64,000 bases of DNA from Polystyrenella longa. Its GTDB lineage: Bacteria > Planctomycetota > Planctomycetia > Planctomycetales > Planctomycetaceae. The stretch covers positions 3,123,001 to 3,187,000 of the forward strand of contig NZ_CP036281.1 of assembly GCF_007750395.1 (NCBI RefSeq), read 5' to 3'. The position numbers were made by a program, and so were the translations under genes. Each line of letters opens with the position of its first letter. The stretch's first letter is position 1. Below the pieces are notes generated by a model. It was given only the letters and a program-made list of their open reading frames with translations, was not told the DNA's origin and made no database searches. Positions 63,735-64,000 of the stretch are shown piece by piece.

Positions 63735-64000
63735 TTAACTCCTGCTAAGTTCGGGAGAGGATTGAAAAGGAATGTTGTTTGATTGAGTCTGAGAACGTTC
63801 TCGGTTCGGAAAGCGGGCTCGCCACCATTGGTGAACCCGGTCGAGCAAGAATCGCTGTCGCTGATGCTGTTGCCGGGCCGCTTTCATTATTGGTGAAGGT
63901 GTACCCTGCATCATCTCCGTGGCAGTCAACTGTTCTCCGGCATTCTGAATCGCCCGTCTTACCGCCGCTTTATCGTCCACGTAGATCGTGACTTCTTCAC
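63735..64000 (-). CDS. Hypothetical protein, 5' end outside the window
   Basis: The frame is open to the right edge; an in-frame GTG at 63980 is preceded by codons for EEVTIYV, which look like real coding sequence, so the gene probably starts beyond the window. The visible 88 residues include QHQRQRFLLDRVHQWWRARFPN and a Ser/Gln-rich end. No family recognised. It is coupled to the gene at 63331. Confidence 0.6.
   Translation of the reverse strand, partial: EEVTIYVDDKAAVRRAIQNAGEQLTATEMMQGTPSPIMKAARQQHQRQRFLLDRVHQWWRARFPNRERSQTQSNNIPFQSSPELSRS

Overview
The window looks like chromosome of a planctomycete of the Planctomycetales type (near Gimesia, Rubinisphaera or Thalassoglobus). The signs are prepilin-like DUF1559 proteins, a Tat-exported DUF1501 protein, a TadG/vWA protein, Zn-ribbon/DUF4190 membrane proteins, GYF_2/DUF4339 and YHYH proteins, cysteine-rich exported proteins, a sulfatase-activating enzyme, and a Ser/Thr kinase beside a pseudokinase. 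This placement comes from gene families only; no rRNA gene is present.

Bases 1-27,400 and about 58,600-61,600 look like ordinary chromosome. They carry a cysteine/proline-rich surface-type protein (cut by the left edge), a kinase/pseudokinase pair, a ComB-like phosphatase, glycyl-tRNA synthetase, a true formylglycine-generating enzyme, a TlpA-like lipoprotein, DUF2062, a PfkB sugar kinase, DUF2071, an ECF sigma factor, an HpcH/HpaI aldolase, a TadG/vWA protein, DUF1501, a beta-helix protein, a DUF485 plus acetate-type symporter operon, an IlvD/Edd dehydratase, and an FAD oxidoreductase plus ADP-ribosylglycohydrolase operon. Farther right come a multi-membrane acyltransferase-like protein, a YdjC/ChbG deacetylase and a DUF4339 protein.

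Bases 27,408-45,470 are an 18-kb integrated element bounded by a perfect 43-bp repeat made of the 5' half of tRNA-Leu(UAG). Its tyrosine integrase abuts the rebuilt tRNA gene. It holds small HTH proteins, a TOPRIM/ATPase primase-helicase with inverted iterons just downstream, a lone tape-measure-like protein with a few small proteins but no capsid or terminase gene, and a cargo block of three secreted proteins (papain-like/C2-like, metzincin/C2-like, and a two-nuclease fusion). It also has a strong promoter driving a roughly 140-nt structured RNA that ends in a U tract ahead of an unknown gene. Insertion appears to have given the tRNA a new promoter and stranded the old one at the left end.

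Bases 45,500-58,440 are a second accessory stretch. A second tyrosine integrase lies directly downstream of the tRNA, followed by decayed IS30, IS3 and IS5 copies around a glycosyltransferase gene. Then comes the most intriguing part of the window: a co-oriented six-gene cluster (58,438 down to 51,178). It encodes a DUF1559 prepilin-like protein, a DUF1559 protein fused to a catalytically dead FGE-like domain, a secreted 14-cysteine protein with a Gly-Gly motif after its signal peptide, a large C-terminally anchored ectodomain protein, a signal-peptide-bearing C39-like peptidase with a C-terminal anchor, and a DUF1573 lipoprotein. The inference is an extracytoplasmic system in which the C39-like enzyme trims the Gly-Gly protein.

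The last 2 kb hold a ParE-type toxin-antitoxin pair, an HTH protein and two small unknown genes, the last cut by the right edge.
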